From Bacillota bacterium (GTDB lineage: Bacteria > Bacillota > Clostridia > Acetivibrionales > JAEZXR01): a stretch of DNA of 34,668 nt. Location: assembly GCA_023419605.1 (NCBI GenBank), contig JAEZXR010000084.1, forward strand, positions 1 through 34,668. Direction: 5' to 3'. A program made the position numbers and the translations under genes. Shown here one piece after another: positions 25,320-32,868 of the stretch (position 1 is the first letter of the stretch; each line of letters begins with the position of its first letter). A model generated the notes under the pieces. The model made no database searches, was not told the origin of the DNA, and saw only the letters and a program-made list of their open reading frames with translations.

Positions 25320-25670
25320 CTAGCAAACATCATTTGCATGATATAGCCGGATAGTCACTTCCGCTATAAAACTGTCTGATTTTTCATTTTGATTTAACCT
25401 TTTATAAAGTTCATTTCTATAGTACTTAATTTCGTTTTTCGTGTAATTTTTACTTTGGCTTGTACTTGAATCATAAGCATCATGGTGATGAAAACAAAGA
25501 TATGCAAGGTTTTCCTCTGCATCATTCAAACAATTCTTATCCAAATGCGCAATCTGTCCTCTCTTCTCTTCTAAGTCCCCATTTAATCCGTAACACAATA
25601 CACACCTTCTTTTAGAATTTGTTAATACATAATTTTCTGCATCGGGAGATAGCTTCTTTCTTCTCACCAC
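25320..25670 (-). CDS. HNH-type nuclease-like small protein upstream of cas6
   Basis: About 116 residues. CVLC (zinc knuckle), QIAHLDKN, ENLAYLC and FHHHDAYD form the C-x2-C / H / N / C-x2-H pattern of HNH nuclease domains, followed by a charged helical C-terminus. It is a minimal HNH protein with no DNA-recognition domain visible. It is transcribed toward cas6 and ends 71 bp before it. It may be a casual neighbour, the remnant of a restriction-like gene, or a CRISPR accessory; none is established. The start is uncertain: GTG 25670 or 25667 fit the AGAGGG better than GTG 25676. Confidence 0.6.
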   Translation of the reverse strand: MVRRKKLSPDAENYVLTNSKRRCVLCYGLNGDLEEKRGQIAHLDKNCLNDAEENLAYLCFHHHDAYDSSTSQSKNYTKNEIKYYRNELYKRLNQNEKSDSFIAEVTIRLYHANDVC

Positions 25671-25712
25671 TTCCACCCTCTTTAATTCTTCTTAGATTTT
25701 CTTTTATTTACT

Positions 25713-26040
25713 TCATAAATCGCAGTATTTCACATTAGTAAAGCAGAGTCCTATGGGCATGTTTTCTAGGTCTACATATTTATGGATGTACAAGGGTAAG
25801 AGAGAATAACTGTCACTTTGTTCAGCTATTTTGGCCTTCCTTTCCACATGATCTCCGGTTGCCAACCTCTTAAATCTACCTGGGTCATTGCCCTTAATTC
25901 CTTCGTTCCGCATGTCCATGAGGTGGATGTTAGTCAAGCTCTCACACTGGATCTTCGTCCTTATGGTGAAAATTCATCCCAACTATCCGGCTCTTCTTTT
26001 CAATGTTCCATACCTGTACTTATGCATTTAATCCTTTACT
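25713..26040 (-). ncRNA. Candidate IS110-family bridge RNA region
   Basis: About 330 bp downstream of the IS110-type transposase hold no credible gene but several short stems (for example GGTTGCCAACC at 25857-25867 and TCCATGAGGTGGA near 25914). IS110 elements encode a bridge RNA in their long non-coding end; in the IS1111 subgroup that end lies after the recombinase. The length and position fit. The loops that pair with target and donor DNA were not resolved, and the 5' end at 27325-27480 is the alternative location. Confidence 0.35.
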
Positions 26041-27324
26041 TTAAGCAACCTGTAAAGCTATTGGCCTTACTATGTCATTCATCATCTTTTGTGGATCATA
26101 GGCTGTCTTTTTCGTTAGTATAGCGAAAAATATCCGTATTAACTTGTTACTGAGTGCAACAAGCGATTGCATCTTCTTTAGCGGATTTTTATCCCTTGTT
26201 GTGTAGTGCTCATGCAATTGCCGGAACTCTTTGTTCTTGGAAAGCAACGGCATAATCCCAAAGTTCAGGTAGTACCGAAGTCGCTTTCGCCCTCGTTTAC
26301 TTATCCTTGTTTTTCCCTTCTGTTTGCCCGAACTGGTCTCTTTCAGATTGAGTCCGGCTAGTTTTTGGATCTGGCGTGGATGCTCAAATCTCTTAATGTC
26401 ACCGACTTCCGACACAAATCCCGCTGCCAGCATAAGGCCTACTCCCTTGATTTCAAGGAGTTTATCAAAACCAGGAATCTTCATTGCCAGTTCCTCTATC
26501 AATGCCATTACCTTTTCATATTGCCGGAGTTTCTGCTCATAATCCTCTAGAAGTATTTCAAGTTCATTAAGGCCTGCTGCCATTCCCTCTTTCATTCCTA
26601 TGGACTGTTTTGCAGCCTCTACAAGTTTAACTGCCCGCTTAACTCCAACTGCTCTTAGTTTTTGTTTCCGCCAGCTTGCTACGATTCCTTCTATTCCCAG
26701 AGAAAGTACATGGGAGGGAGTAGGATACTCCTTAAGTGCGGTTAATGCAGCTTTACCTTCCCAATCACCAAACACATCTTCAAACTCAGGGAAGTAGATA
26801 CATATCCATCTTTTTATCTTGTTCTTCGTTGCATTTTGCTGTTTTACTATGCTCCACCGGCTCTCCATGGCGATTCGCAGTTCACTGTAGATACCTTCCG
26901 GAATATATGGCTCAATATATCTACCATCTTTCACCAGCATTGCAATGGTTTTGGGATCTTTTCTGTCCGTCTTGCTGGGAGTTCCATCATCAAGCTCCTT
27001 GCTCTGCTTCACGTGGTACGGATTGACTAGTACAATCCGCATTCCCATCTTTCTAACATATTGTCCCAGGGTAAACCAGTAGTGGCCTGTCGGCTCCATT
27101 CCAATTACAATATGGCTCATAGCATGTTTTCCTTTGAGTTCCTCTGCCCAGGCAACGAACTTCTTAAATCCTTCAGAATCATTTCTGAAAATTAACAGCT
27201 TGCCTAATTCTAAACCCCTGTAATTGAAAACTCTGGCGTAACGAGTCTCACTTCCGATGTCAATTCCTACAACTAAAGTTTGTTCTGTGATTTGCAAAAT
27301 CTTATCATTCTGGTTATACTTCAT
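26041..27324 (-). CDS. IS110-family transposase (RuvC-like DEDD recombinase)
   Basis: A 427-residue bridge-RNA-guided recombinase. The N-terminal DEDD domain starts with LVVGIDIGSETRYARVF (first Asp) and continues GMEPTGHYWFTLGQYV (Glu) and KTDRKDPKTIAMLV (two Asp). A coiled-coil-like middle follows. The C-terminal Transposase_20 domain contains IKGVGLMLAAGFVSEVGDI and KLAGLNLKETSSGKQKGKTR, which supplies the candidate catalytic Ser. Full length and unbroken, so probably active. AGGAGG lies 8 nt before the ATG, but an upstream GTACCTCC can pair with it. Confidence 0.92.
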   Translation of the reverse strand: MKYNQNDKILQITEQTLVVGIDIGSETRYARVFNYRGLELGKLLIFRNDSEGFKKFVAWAEELKGKHAMSHIVIGMEPTGHYWFTLGQYVRKMGMRIVLVNPYHVKQSKELDDGTPSKTDRKDPKTIAMLVKDGRYIEPYIPEGIYSELRIAMESRWSIVKQQNATKNKIKRWICIYFPEFEDVFGDWEGKAALTALKEYPTPSHVLSLGIEGIVASWRKQKLRAVGVKRAVKLVEAAKQSIGMKEGMAAGLNELEILLEDYEQKLRQYEKVMALIEELAMKIPGFDKLLEIKGVGLMLAAGFVSEVGDIKRFEHPRQIQKLAGLNLKETSSGKQKGKTRISKRGRKRLRYYLNFGIMPLLSKNKEFRQLHEHYTTRDKNPLKKMQSLVALSNKLIRIFFAILTKKTAYDPQKMMNDIVRPIALQVA

Positions 27325-27329
27325 ATTAG

Positions 27330-27399
27330 GTACCTCCTGTAGTTTTGATTTTGTGCTTTACTTGGTCGTTTCGCACAATCATATTTTACTGGGAGGTAC
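27330..27399 (-). promoter_or_regulatory. Stem-loop able to hide the transposase ribosome binding site
   Basis: On the minus strand GTACCTCC (plus 27392-27399) is complementary to GGAGGTAC (plus 27330-27337), which contains the AGGAGG of the transposase. A second stem, TTGTGC/GCACAA (27373-27378 with 27351-27356), stacks inside. Transcripts entering from outside would fold and block translation, a strategy known from other insertion sequences. Confidence 0.5.
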
Positions 27400-27568
27400 T
27401 TCTTTTTTCAAAGGTCATTTTGTTTCATTACAGGAATGCTCTCCTTTTCAAATAATAAGCTTCCTATGGATTTACTCAACTCCAAAATAACTCTCGTGTA
27501 ATATTATAATAGTACATAACGAGATTAAAGTAAATAGCCTTCCGTAAAAAATTTACAAAACTTTCAAA

Positions 27569-27597
27569 TTGAATATCCTTATATTTAATGCTATAAT
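27569..27597 (+). promoter_or_regulatory. Promoter of the isolated crRNA-like unit
   Basis: TTGAAT (27569-27574), a 17-bp spacer and TATAAT (27592-27597). A start about 7 nt downstream falls at 27604, the first bases of the first pseudo-repeat. Confidence 0.75.
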
Positions 27598-27602
27598 AAC
27601 CT

Positions 27603-27757
27603 GCAGAACCTAAACACTATTTGAAGTGTATTTAAATTGCAAAATTATCATAGGTAATTAACTATGAACCTAAACACGAAGTGTACCTTTTCATTCCTTT
27701 CAAAGACAAAAGAACCTGATTCCTTCCGCTATCTACGAAAAGAATCAGGTTTTTTTA
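27603..27757 (+). ncRNA. Stand-alone crRNA-like RNA with two degenerate type I-B repeats (CreA/CreR-like)
   Basis: Pseudo-repeat 1 (27603-27637) reads GCAGAACCTAAACACT, a 6-nt loop, then AGTGTATTTAAAT. Pseudo-repeat 2 (27663-27692) reads TATGAACCTAAACACGAA then GTGTACC. Compared with the array repeats (GTTGAACCAAAACATAGG then ATGTATTTAAAT), both keep GAACC-AAACA. The hairpin stem ACAT/ATGT is replaced by ACAC/GTGT, so pairing is preserved by compensatory change; pseudo-repeat 2 also keeps the 3-nt loop. Only pseudo-repeat 1 keeps the ATTTAAAT handle. The 25-nt pseudo-spacer (27638-27662) starts TGCAAAATTATC. Own promoter and terminator are present. Cas6 processing would give one crRNA-like RNA. 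By analogy with CreA antitoxins or CreR repressors it may steer Cascade to a promoter; no target was convincingly found. Confidence 0.7.
27713..27757 (+). terminator. Terminator of the crRNA-like unit
   Basis: AACCTGATTC (27713-27722) pairs perfectly with GAATCAGGTT (27742-27751), followed by seven T. There is no protein gene on this strand for it to end. Confidence 0.88.
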
Positions 27758-27897
27758 CTATTAGTAATACGCCTCCCTGTTTACTGTTCAATATACTTCC
27801 CATGCCCTGCATCCTAAAAGAATAACTTCCAGAAAAGCTCAAACGTCTGGAAGAAACGCCTTTATTTAACCTAGCACTTTCTCCAGGTTATTTTTAC

Positions 27898-28419
27898 CTA
27901 GGGCATTATTCGTGAAGTATAATCCACCATATTCTGAACAAAAGCTTCAGCGTTTACTATTTTATAGTATTGAGAATCTCTTTCCAAATATGAACTTTGT
28001 GCAGTGTCCATTCTAACCGAGATCAATTGAGAAAATGGGATGTCCTTCCCTTCAAAAAAAACATTGATATATTGGTCGGAAGGGACAGGAGAACTGCCTA
28101 CCAGTGTTCTCGACACACTCCTGATAAATTTTTGCTTTTCGACTAATTCTTTTATTTCCTTTACCTGTTCCAAATCTACAATCTTATAAATTTGGCCATT
28201 TCTATGAAGCGTAACCGTTAACTGCTTCTGCTCATGAAGTTCCATACTGGAAGGAACATAGAAAATAGTTATTAGTGCTATCATGCCAAGAAGTATAAAG
28301 ATGGCAAATATTCTATGTATCTTTGGCTTTCCTTTGATTAGACTATAGATAGTATACAGCAGGATAAAAGGCAATAATAACATTAACAGCAATATGGCAA
28401 TATTAATGATTTTGACCAT
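27898..28419 (-). CDS. Small membrane protein of unknown function
   Basis: A 173-residue protein. Two hydrophobic helices occupy about residues 4-25 and 36-55 (MVKIINIAILLLMLLLPFIL and IFAIFILLGMIALITIFYV). They are followed by a predicted extracytoplasmic alpha/beta domain of about 115 residues with no motif I recognise. ATG 28419 is chosen because GGAG lies 7 nt upstream; a GTG at 28437 would add six residues. It follows the secreted-protein gene in the same direction, with a long hairpin between them. It could be an accessory or protective partner of that protein; this is inference only. Confidence 0.65.
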   Translation of the reverse strand: MVKIINIAILLLMLLLPFILLYTIYSLIKGKPKIHRIFAIFILLGMIALITIFYVPSSMELHEQKQLTVTLHRNGQIYKIVDLEQVKEIKELVEKQKFIRSVSRTLVGSSPVPSDQYINVFFEGKDIPFSQLISVRMDTAQSSYLERDSQYYKIVNAEAFVQNMVDYTSRIMP

Positions 28420-28497
28420 CGTACTACTCCTTCTCACACAGTCTAGGCAAATACATACATCCTAAAACATTACACTTTACCACTGCCCCAAATTATC

Positions 28498-28537
28498 ACA
28501 TAATGGAACAAGTCTAAATAGACTTGTTCCATTATGT
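28498..28537 (-). terminator. 19-bp perfect hairpin after the secreted-protein gene
   Basis: Left arm 28498-28516 and right arm 28519-28537 are perfectly complementary with almost no loop, 3 bp beyond the stop codon at 28541. The run after it on the minus strand is only mildly T-rich, so it may be a partial terminator or a stabilising end with some read-through to the membrane protein gene. Confidence 0.65.
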
Positions 28538-28540
28538 TAC

Positions 28541-29575
28541 TCAGAATGAAATTGATTTATCATGTACCGTAAAGTTTACATATTCAGTCCAGGGGTTTCC
28601 AAACCAATACAACGCTTTATCCTTAGGATTAGCATCATTTGGAGTTTGGTATGTCGTATAATCATATTTTCTTTCCGTGGTTGACCTTCCTCCACTATTG
28701 GTAACGTAATACTGATACGTATCTACAAAATGAACATATACACGCTGAGTTACTGCCCCAAGCAAATACTGCCCCCCGGACTCTACATATGTATATTTTG
28801 TATTGACATCATATCTAACATTAATTTGTATTTTGTCTTCGTATTCTCCCCCGATTGGACTATATCCTATTAAATCAATAAAAGTCTCGAGAGCACTCTT
28901 TGCTTCATCAAATAATGCAACTGCAGGTGCCAAAGTTTTAGAAACAGCACCGACTGCTTTCATCCCATAAGTGTATAAGGCTCCCGCAACAGCTGTCGCT
29001 TTAATTCCCTTTTCAACATCTTTCCAAGTTGTTTCAATTGTAGTGTAATATATTAGATCTTCCTTGAAATTTCTCCCCTGATAAACATAATATGTAGTCT
29101 GCATCGCCATCGTACCGACTCCAGCAATTTGTTTAGGTGTAGCCGCTGTGTACATAGTCACTGCCGCTTGTGTATTATTGCTTTTAATTGCATCCTCTGA
29201 CCGTTTACAAATATCCCTTTTCACTGCATCATCAAAATTATATGCTTCTAAGATATTCTTAATCGATGCTTGATCAATTAGTTGTACATTCAATCTTTTG
29301 ACTCTAAGTAATGTTTTCTCATCAATATAGGACAAATATGTTCCATCATCCAATTGATATACTCCTTCTTCTTCCACGAGAGTCGCTATTTCAGTTCCAG
29401 CGTCTAAATCAGATTCTTTGCAAATCTTATATTCACCATGCCCTAGATGAATTACTTTGAGCTCATTTTTAAATCCATTACTTGCCCTCTCTTCTACATC
29501 AGCCGCCGATGATGTTGTAGGGATTGCCAAGAACATCAAACATATTACGAGTAAAAAACTAAACAACTTACGCAT
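28541..29575 (-). CDS. Secreted protein of unknown function, possible bacteriocin-like
   Basis: 344 residues with a clear signal peptide (MRKLFSFLLVICLMFLAIP, cleavage near TSSAA/D). The mature part starts with a compact strand-rich region (VIHLGHGEYKICKES, GVYQLDDGTYLSYIDE). Its middle is Ala/Gly-rich and hydrophobic (about 195-225: ATAVAGALYTYGMKAVGAVS). It ends in a tyrosine-rich, beta-like region. No enzyme motif is recognised. A secreted protein with a membrane-active-looking centre beside a small two-helix membrane gene recalls large bacteriocins with an immunity partner, but composition alone does not prove this. CGGAGG lies 7 nt before the ATG. Confidence 0.7.
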   Translation of the reverse strand: MRKLFSFLLVICLMFLAIPTTSSAADVEERASNGFKNELKVIHLGHGEYKICKESDLDAGTEIATLVEEEGVYQLDDGTYLSYIDEKTLLRVKRLNVQLIDQASIKNILEAYNFDDAVKRDICKRSEDAIKSNNTQAAVTMYTAATPKQIAGVGTMAMQTTYYVYQGRNFKEDLIYYTTIETTWKDVEKGIKATAVAGALYTYGMKAVGAVSKTLAPAVALFDEAKSALETFIDLIGYSPIGGEYEDKIQINVRYDVNTKYTYVESGGQYLLGAVTQRVYVHFVDTYQYYVTNSGGRSTTERKYDYTTYQTPNDANPKDKALYWFGNPWTEYVNFTVHDKSISF

Positions 29576-30098
29576 GATAAAACCTCCGTGTATTAAAATA
29601 ATTCTCTTAAAACCGTTATGTACTTTTGATATTTGCGTTCTAAAATGTGAGCTTTTTCTTAAGATTCCTAATCATAAACTATACAAATACTTCAAAAGTT
29701 TAAGATTCTATCATTATGCAACAAAAAATTTTCTAGTGTTGATTAAACTAAATTTTTTATCGGACCGATTGCATCTACACTTAAATTGATCAACTTGTCA
29801 TAAGTTACTTAAAGTATAGATTACTTTTACTATGTCTACTTTTAAGTATCCCTGTTACAAAACCCCTTATTTTTAAGTTGCTGATACAATCTATTCTACC
29901 TGAAATTATCTTAGCATGTTTAATTTTCAATTTACATTTCAAGTAATTTTAAAATATTGTACTTTCAAAAATCAAGTCTTTAGTTAAGGCCATAACTATT
30001 AGTATTATAATAACACAGTGATTTCCTCCAGTAAACAATATTATTATAAAATTACTAAATTGTAATAATTTTGAATATCCTGTTTCATTTATCATAAC
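29576..30098. other. AT-rich gene-free stretch
   Basis: About 520 bp of strongly AT-rich sequence between the secreted-protein gene and the left end of the broken insertion sequence. It must contain the secreted-protein promoter near its low-coordinate end. Open frames here are short, lack ribosome binding sites and have low-complexity composition. I see no RNA gene. Confidence 0.5.
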
Positions 30099-31470
30099 TA
30101 GCGTTGTGCATTGAAAAGTAAATAATTGTCTTACCAATAAAGTGGTAAAACAAAAGCATAAGAAGCCCGAATGTAGTAATTTTAAATTGACTAGAAACAA
30201 AACTATGTCCACGGGGGGTTAATCTCATTCTTGAGATAATAATAAAACAAAGCAAAGAGATAGCAAATTGTATAAATATGCCAAATTTACCTTATTCTGA
30301 GGCTTTGCGTAACCATATGGTTCACATGGTCTCAGGCATTATTTCCACCGAAGGAAACAAAAATGTTTCTACAATCTATTCAAAGCATACCTGTAACCGG
30401 TATCGGAGCTGTGGCTCCAGGTTTCTCGGAGAATACAAATAGAGCAACGGGTATGTGGACTACAAGAGCATAAACCACTCTCTTCATCATGTCCGAAACA
30501 CTATATCTGATGGGGCTGTTGGGTTTCTCATTATAGACGACTCTTTGAGCAAAAAAGACAAGTCTACAAAAAATATTGAGGGCCTCGACTATCACTACTC
30601 CCACAGTGATGGAAAACCATTTGGTCTCATTGCTTAGCTATTTCTCATTACAAAACCTCCGAATACTCCCTGCCGCTTAACTACAAGCTTTACCTTAGAG
30701 AGCAATTCTTTGGCTCCAAGGCCAAAAAGCTTTTCAGGGACAAGCAGCAGCTTGCTATGCAGCTCATGGATGAGTTTTTACCGGTTACAGAAACAACGTA
30801 CTCGTTGGCAGATGCCTGGTACACGTCAGGAAAACTGATGCTTCACGCCCTTAGCAAAGGGTATCATACCATTGTAAGAATTAAATTCAATCGGGCAATC
30901 TACCCTGGCGGCATTAAAACAAATGTCAAGGAATTCTCGATCTTTATACGTGAGGAAGAAACCTGCCCAGTCACAGCAAGAGATACTACCTATTACGTCT
31001 ACAGGTCCGAATGCAAAATCAATGACCTTGAAAACGCCGTAATCCTAATTTGCTGGGGCAAAGACGATTTATCCGACAAACCGGCATTTATTTTAAGTAC
31101 GGATGTTAGCCTTACCACCTCCGAGATTCTTACGTATTATCAGAATGGCTGGGATATTGAGGTCAGTTATCGGTACCATAAAAACTCTCTGGGATTTGAT
31201 GAGTATCAAGTAGAGTCTCTAACCTCCATCAGGCACTTCTGGAGTATGGTTTTTATGACCTACACATTCCTGGAACTTTTCAAGGCCTCGAACGAGAAAT
31301 CCCCAAAACTTCAAAACATTGGAGATACCTTGGGGTGCTTCCGCAAACAGCACTTGGTGAGTATTGCCAAGTTCGCATATACTTATGCCACTAAAGGGGT
31401 AAATCTCGATGCTATTATTGCAAAATTAGGGATAGCTGCATAAATATTTACATTTTACTGCACAACACTA
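30099..31470 (+). mobile_element. Decayed DDE insertion sequence with 29-bp imperfect inverted repeats
   Basis: The left end TAGCGTTGTGCATTGAAAAG (from 30099) matches the reverse complement of the right end (TAGTGTTGTGCAGTAAAATG, ending at 31470). The 1.37-kb element holds one broken transposase. A short stem (ATCTCA/TGAGAT near 30222-30237) lies inside the left end. No target duplication is visible. The right end is 13 bp from the oldest repeat of CRISPR array 3. Confidence 0.75.
30278..31443 (+). pseudogene. Transposase pseudogene (IS4/IS701-like DDE), nonsense plus frameshift
   Basis: The frame begins MPNLPYSEALRNHMVHMVSG and meets TAG at 30440-30442 (after FLGEYK; probably an ancestral Trp). 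It continues in the same frame through SNGYVDYKSINHSL and the first catalytic Asp in FLIIDDSLSKKDKS. At about 30613-30617 one A is missing from a run, so SHSDGK is followed by a shift into the frame that encodes YSLPLNYKLYLREQFFGSKA. The rest is intact to 31443, with YSLADAWYTSG (second Asp) and GWDIEVSYRYHKNSLGFDEY (Glu region). Restored length is about 388 residues. The element could move only with help from a relative. Confidence 0.8.
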
Positions 31471-31483
31471 ACAATTTAAGAAA

Positions 31484-32693
31484 ATTTAAATACATCCTAT
31501 GTTTCGGTTCAACCATTTTTGGCATTCCATTTACACCCCTTCTTTCTAATTTAAATACATCCTATGTTTCGGTTCAACCTAATTTCAAATGGATAAAACT
31601 TGGATTTATCAGGATTTAAATACATCCTATGTTTCGGTTCAACTCCGGCTGCCCGTTTTTTAGCAGTGGCCCCCATGATATTTAAATACATCCTATGTTT
31701 CGGTTCAACACGGAGAATTGAGAGCCAATATAGGCAAGCAATCCGATTTAAATACATCCTATGTTTCGGTTCAACTACTTCTATCTCCTTCGAGTCCTTC
31801 TCTTTCTCCTGATTTAAATACATCCTATGTTTCGGTTCAACTTTACTTGCAATCATTTCAATGTATCCTATAGTAGCTATTTAAATACATCCTATGTTTC
31901 GGTTCAACGAAGAAAGAAATGCCAAAAGGGTGGTATACTCCAGGATTTAAATACATCCTATGTTTCGGTTCAACAATATAGAAAGCCCATTATTTACACC
32001 GCCGTTCAGATTTAAATACATCCTATGTTTCGGTTCAACATATATTTTGTGAATTGGATGGAAGTGTTGCCCTTAATTTAAATACATCCTATGTTTCGGT
32101 TCAACGTATTAAAAGATGCTATTCATTCTGGGTTTACACCATTTAAATACATCCTATGTTTCGGTTCAACACCTTGTTGGCTCCGTCGTAATCTCCCTGG
32201 AAATTTAAATACATCCTATGTTTCGGTTCAACCTTCGTAACCAAATGTATATTTACATTTCGAAGCCAATTTAAATACATCCTATGTTTCGGTTCAACAT
32301 AGTAGCGGAGGCCGTTTCTAATATATTTAAGCCATTTAAATACATCCTATGTTTCGGTTCAACCTGGATTATCCCATCCAAAGTTCGCCTTGCAATAGAA
32401 TTTAAATACATCCTATGTTTCGGTTCAACGGGGATTGCAGCTCTGCCGGGGAAACCAAAACAGAAAAATTTAAATACATCCTATGTTTCGGTTCAACAGA
32501 CCTTATTTCAACCTTTTGCAGTGGGCCTATGTAATTTAAATACATCCTATGTTTCGGTTCAACTGAAACTGGTCTGCTTATACTCTTGCAAACGAGATAT
32601 TTAAATACATCCTATGTTTCGGTTCAACCGAACATGACCGTTCGTTGTTATTTTAAAAGTTCTATTTAAATACATCCTATGTTTCGGTTCAAC
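31484..32693 (-). CRISPR. CRISPR array 3, type I-B variant repeat, 19 repeats and 18 spacers
   Basis: Nineteen identical 30-bp repeats from 31484 to 32664 with spacers of 32-38 bp (mostly 35-36). In crRNA orientation the repeat begins GTTGAACCGAAACATAGG, one base (position 9, G for A) different from arrays 1 and 2, and ends ATTTAAAT. No adjacent cas genes; it must use the operon at 16-25 kb. It is the longest array and has an intact leader, so it is probably active in adaptation. An insertion sequence flanks each side. Confidence 0.97.
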
Positions 32694-32868
32694 TACAGTA
32701 AAATAGCAGTTTCAGAGTTTGACTCAAACCTCCTAGCCCCTTACTTTCAAGCATTTCCCTAAAAATTTACCAACCGCCCGGCCCAACTTCCACAAAAATC
32801 ATTTTTCCGCCTACACCCCTTTATTTTACCACTCTCTACGGTTTTTGTCATCAAACCCGGTTGGTAAA
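32694..32868 (-). promoter_or_regulatory. Leader of CRISPR array 3 with long-range inverted repeat
   Basis: TTTACCAACCG (32766-32776) and CGGTTGGTAAA (32858-32868) form a perfect 11-bp inverted repeat 103 bp end to end. The repeat-proximal end reads CTATTTTACTGTA in crRNA orientation, as in the other two leaders. Confidence 0.8.

Larger units (their letters stand above)
25713..27480 (-). mobile_element. IS110/IS1111-family insertion sequence (boundaries approximate)
   Basis: One full-length IS110-type recombinase gene is flanked by non-coding stretches on both sides, as in this family, which usually lacks clear terminal inverted repeats. The ends given are estimates: a low-end boundary near 25.7 kb after the HNH gene, and a high-end boundary before the crRNA-like unit at 27.57 kb. 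No target duplication was recognised. Confidence 0.6.

Noticed and set aside
25713..25937. Open frame of 74 codons (reads NDPGRFKRLATGDHVE) downstream of the IS110 transposase
   Set aside because: It lies in the likely bridge RNA end of the element, has no clear ribosome binding site, and its apparent conservation is better explained by RNA structure.
27603..27692. Interpretation of the 27.6-kb unit as merely an eroded ordinary array
   Set aside because: Erosion would not be expected to preserve hairpin pairing by compensatory changes, the handle only where needed, and a dedicated promoter and terminator. Not fully excluded.
29949..30212. Minus-strand hydrophobic frame of 87 codons
   Set aside because: It spans the left end of the insertion sequence and AT-rich DNA; hydrophobicity reflects base composition and no ribosome binding site is present.
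31417..31440. 10-nt match of the crRNA-like pseudo-spacer seed (TGCAAAATTA) in the transposase pseudogene; shorter matches near 2790 and 27294
   Set aside because: In AT-rich DNA matches of 8-10 nt are expected by chance. None has a sensible PAM and promoter context, so none is proposed as the target.
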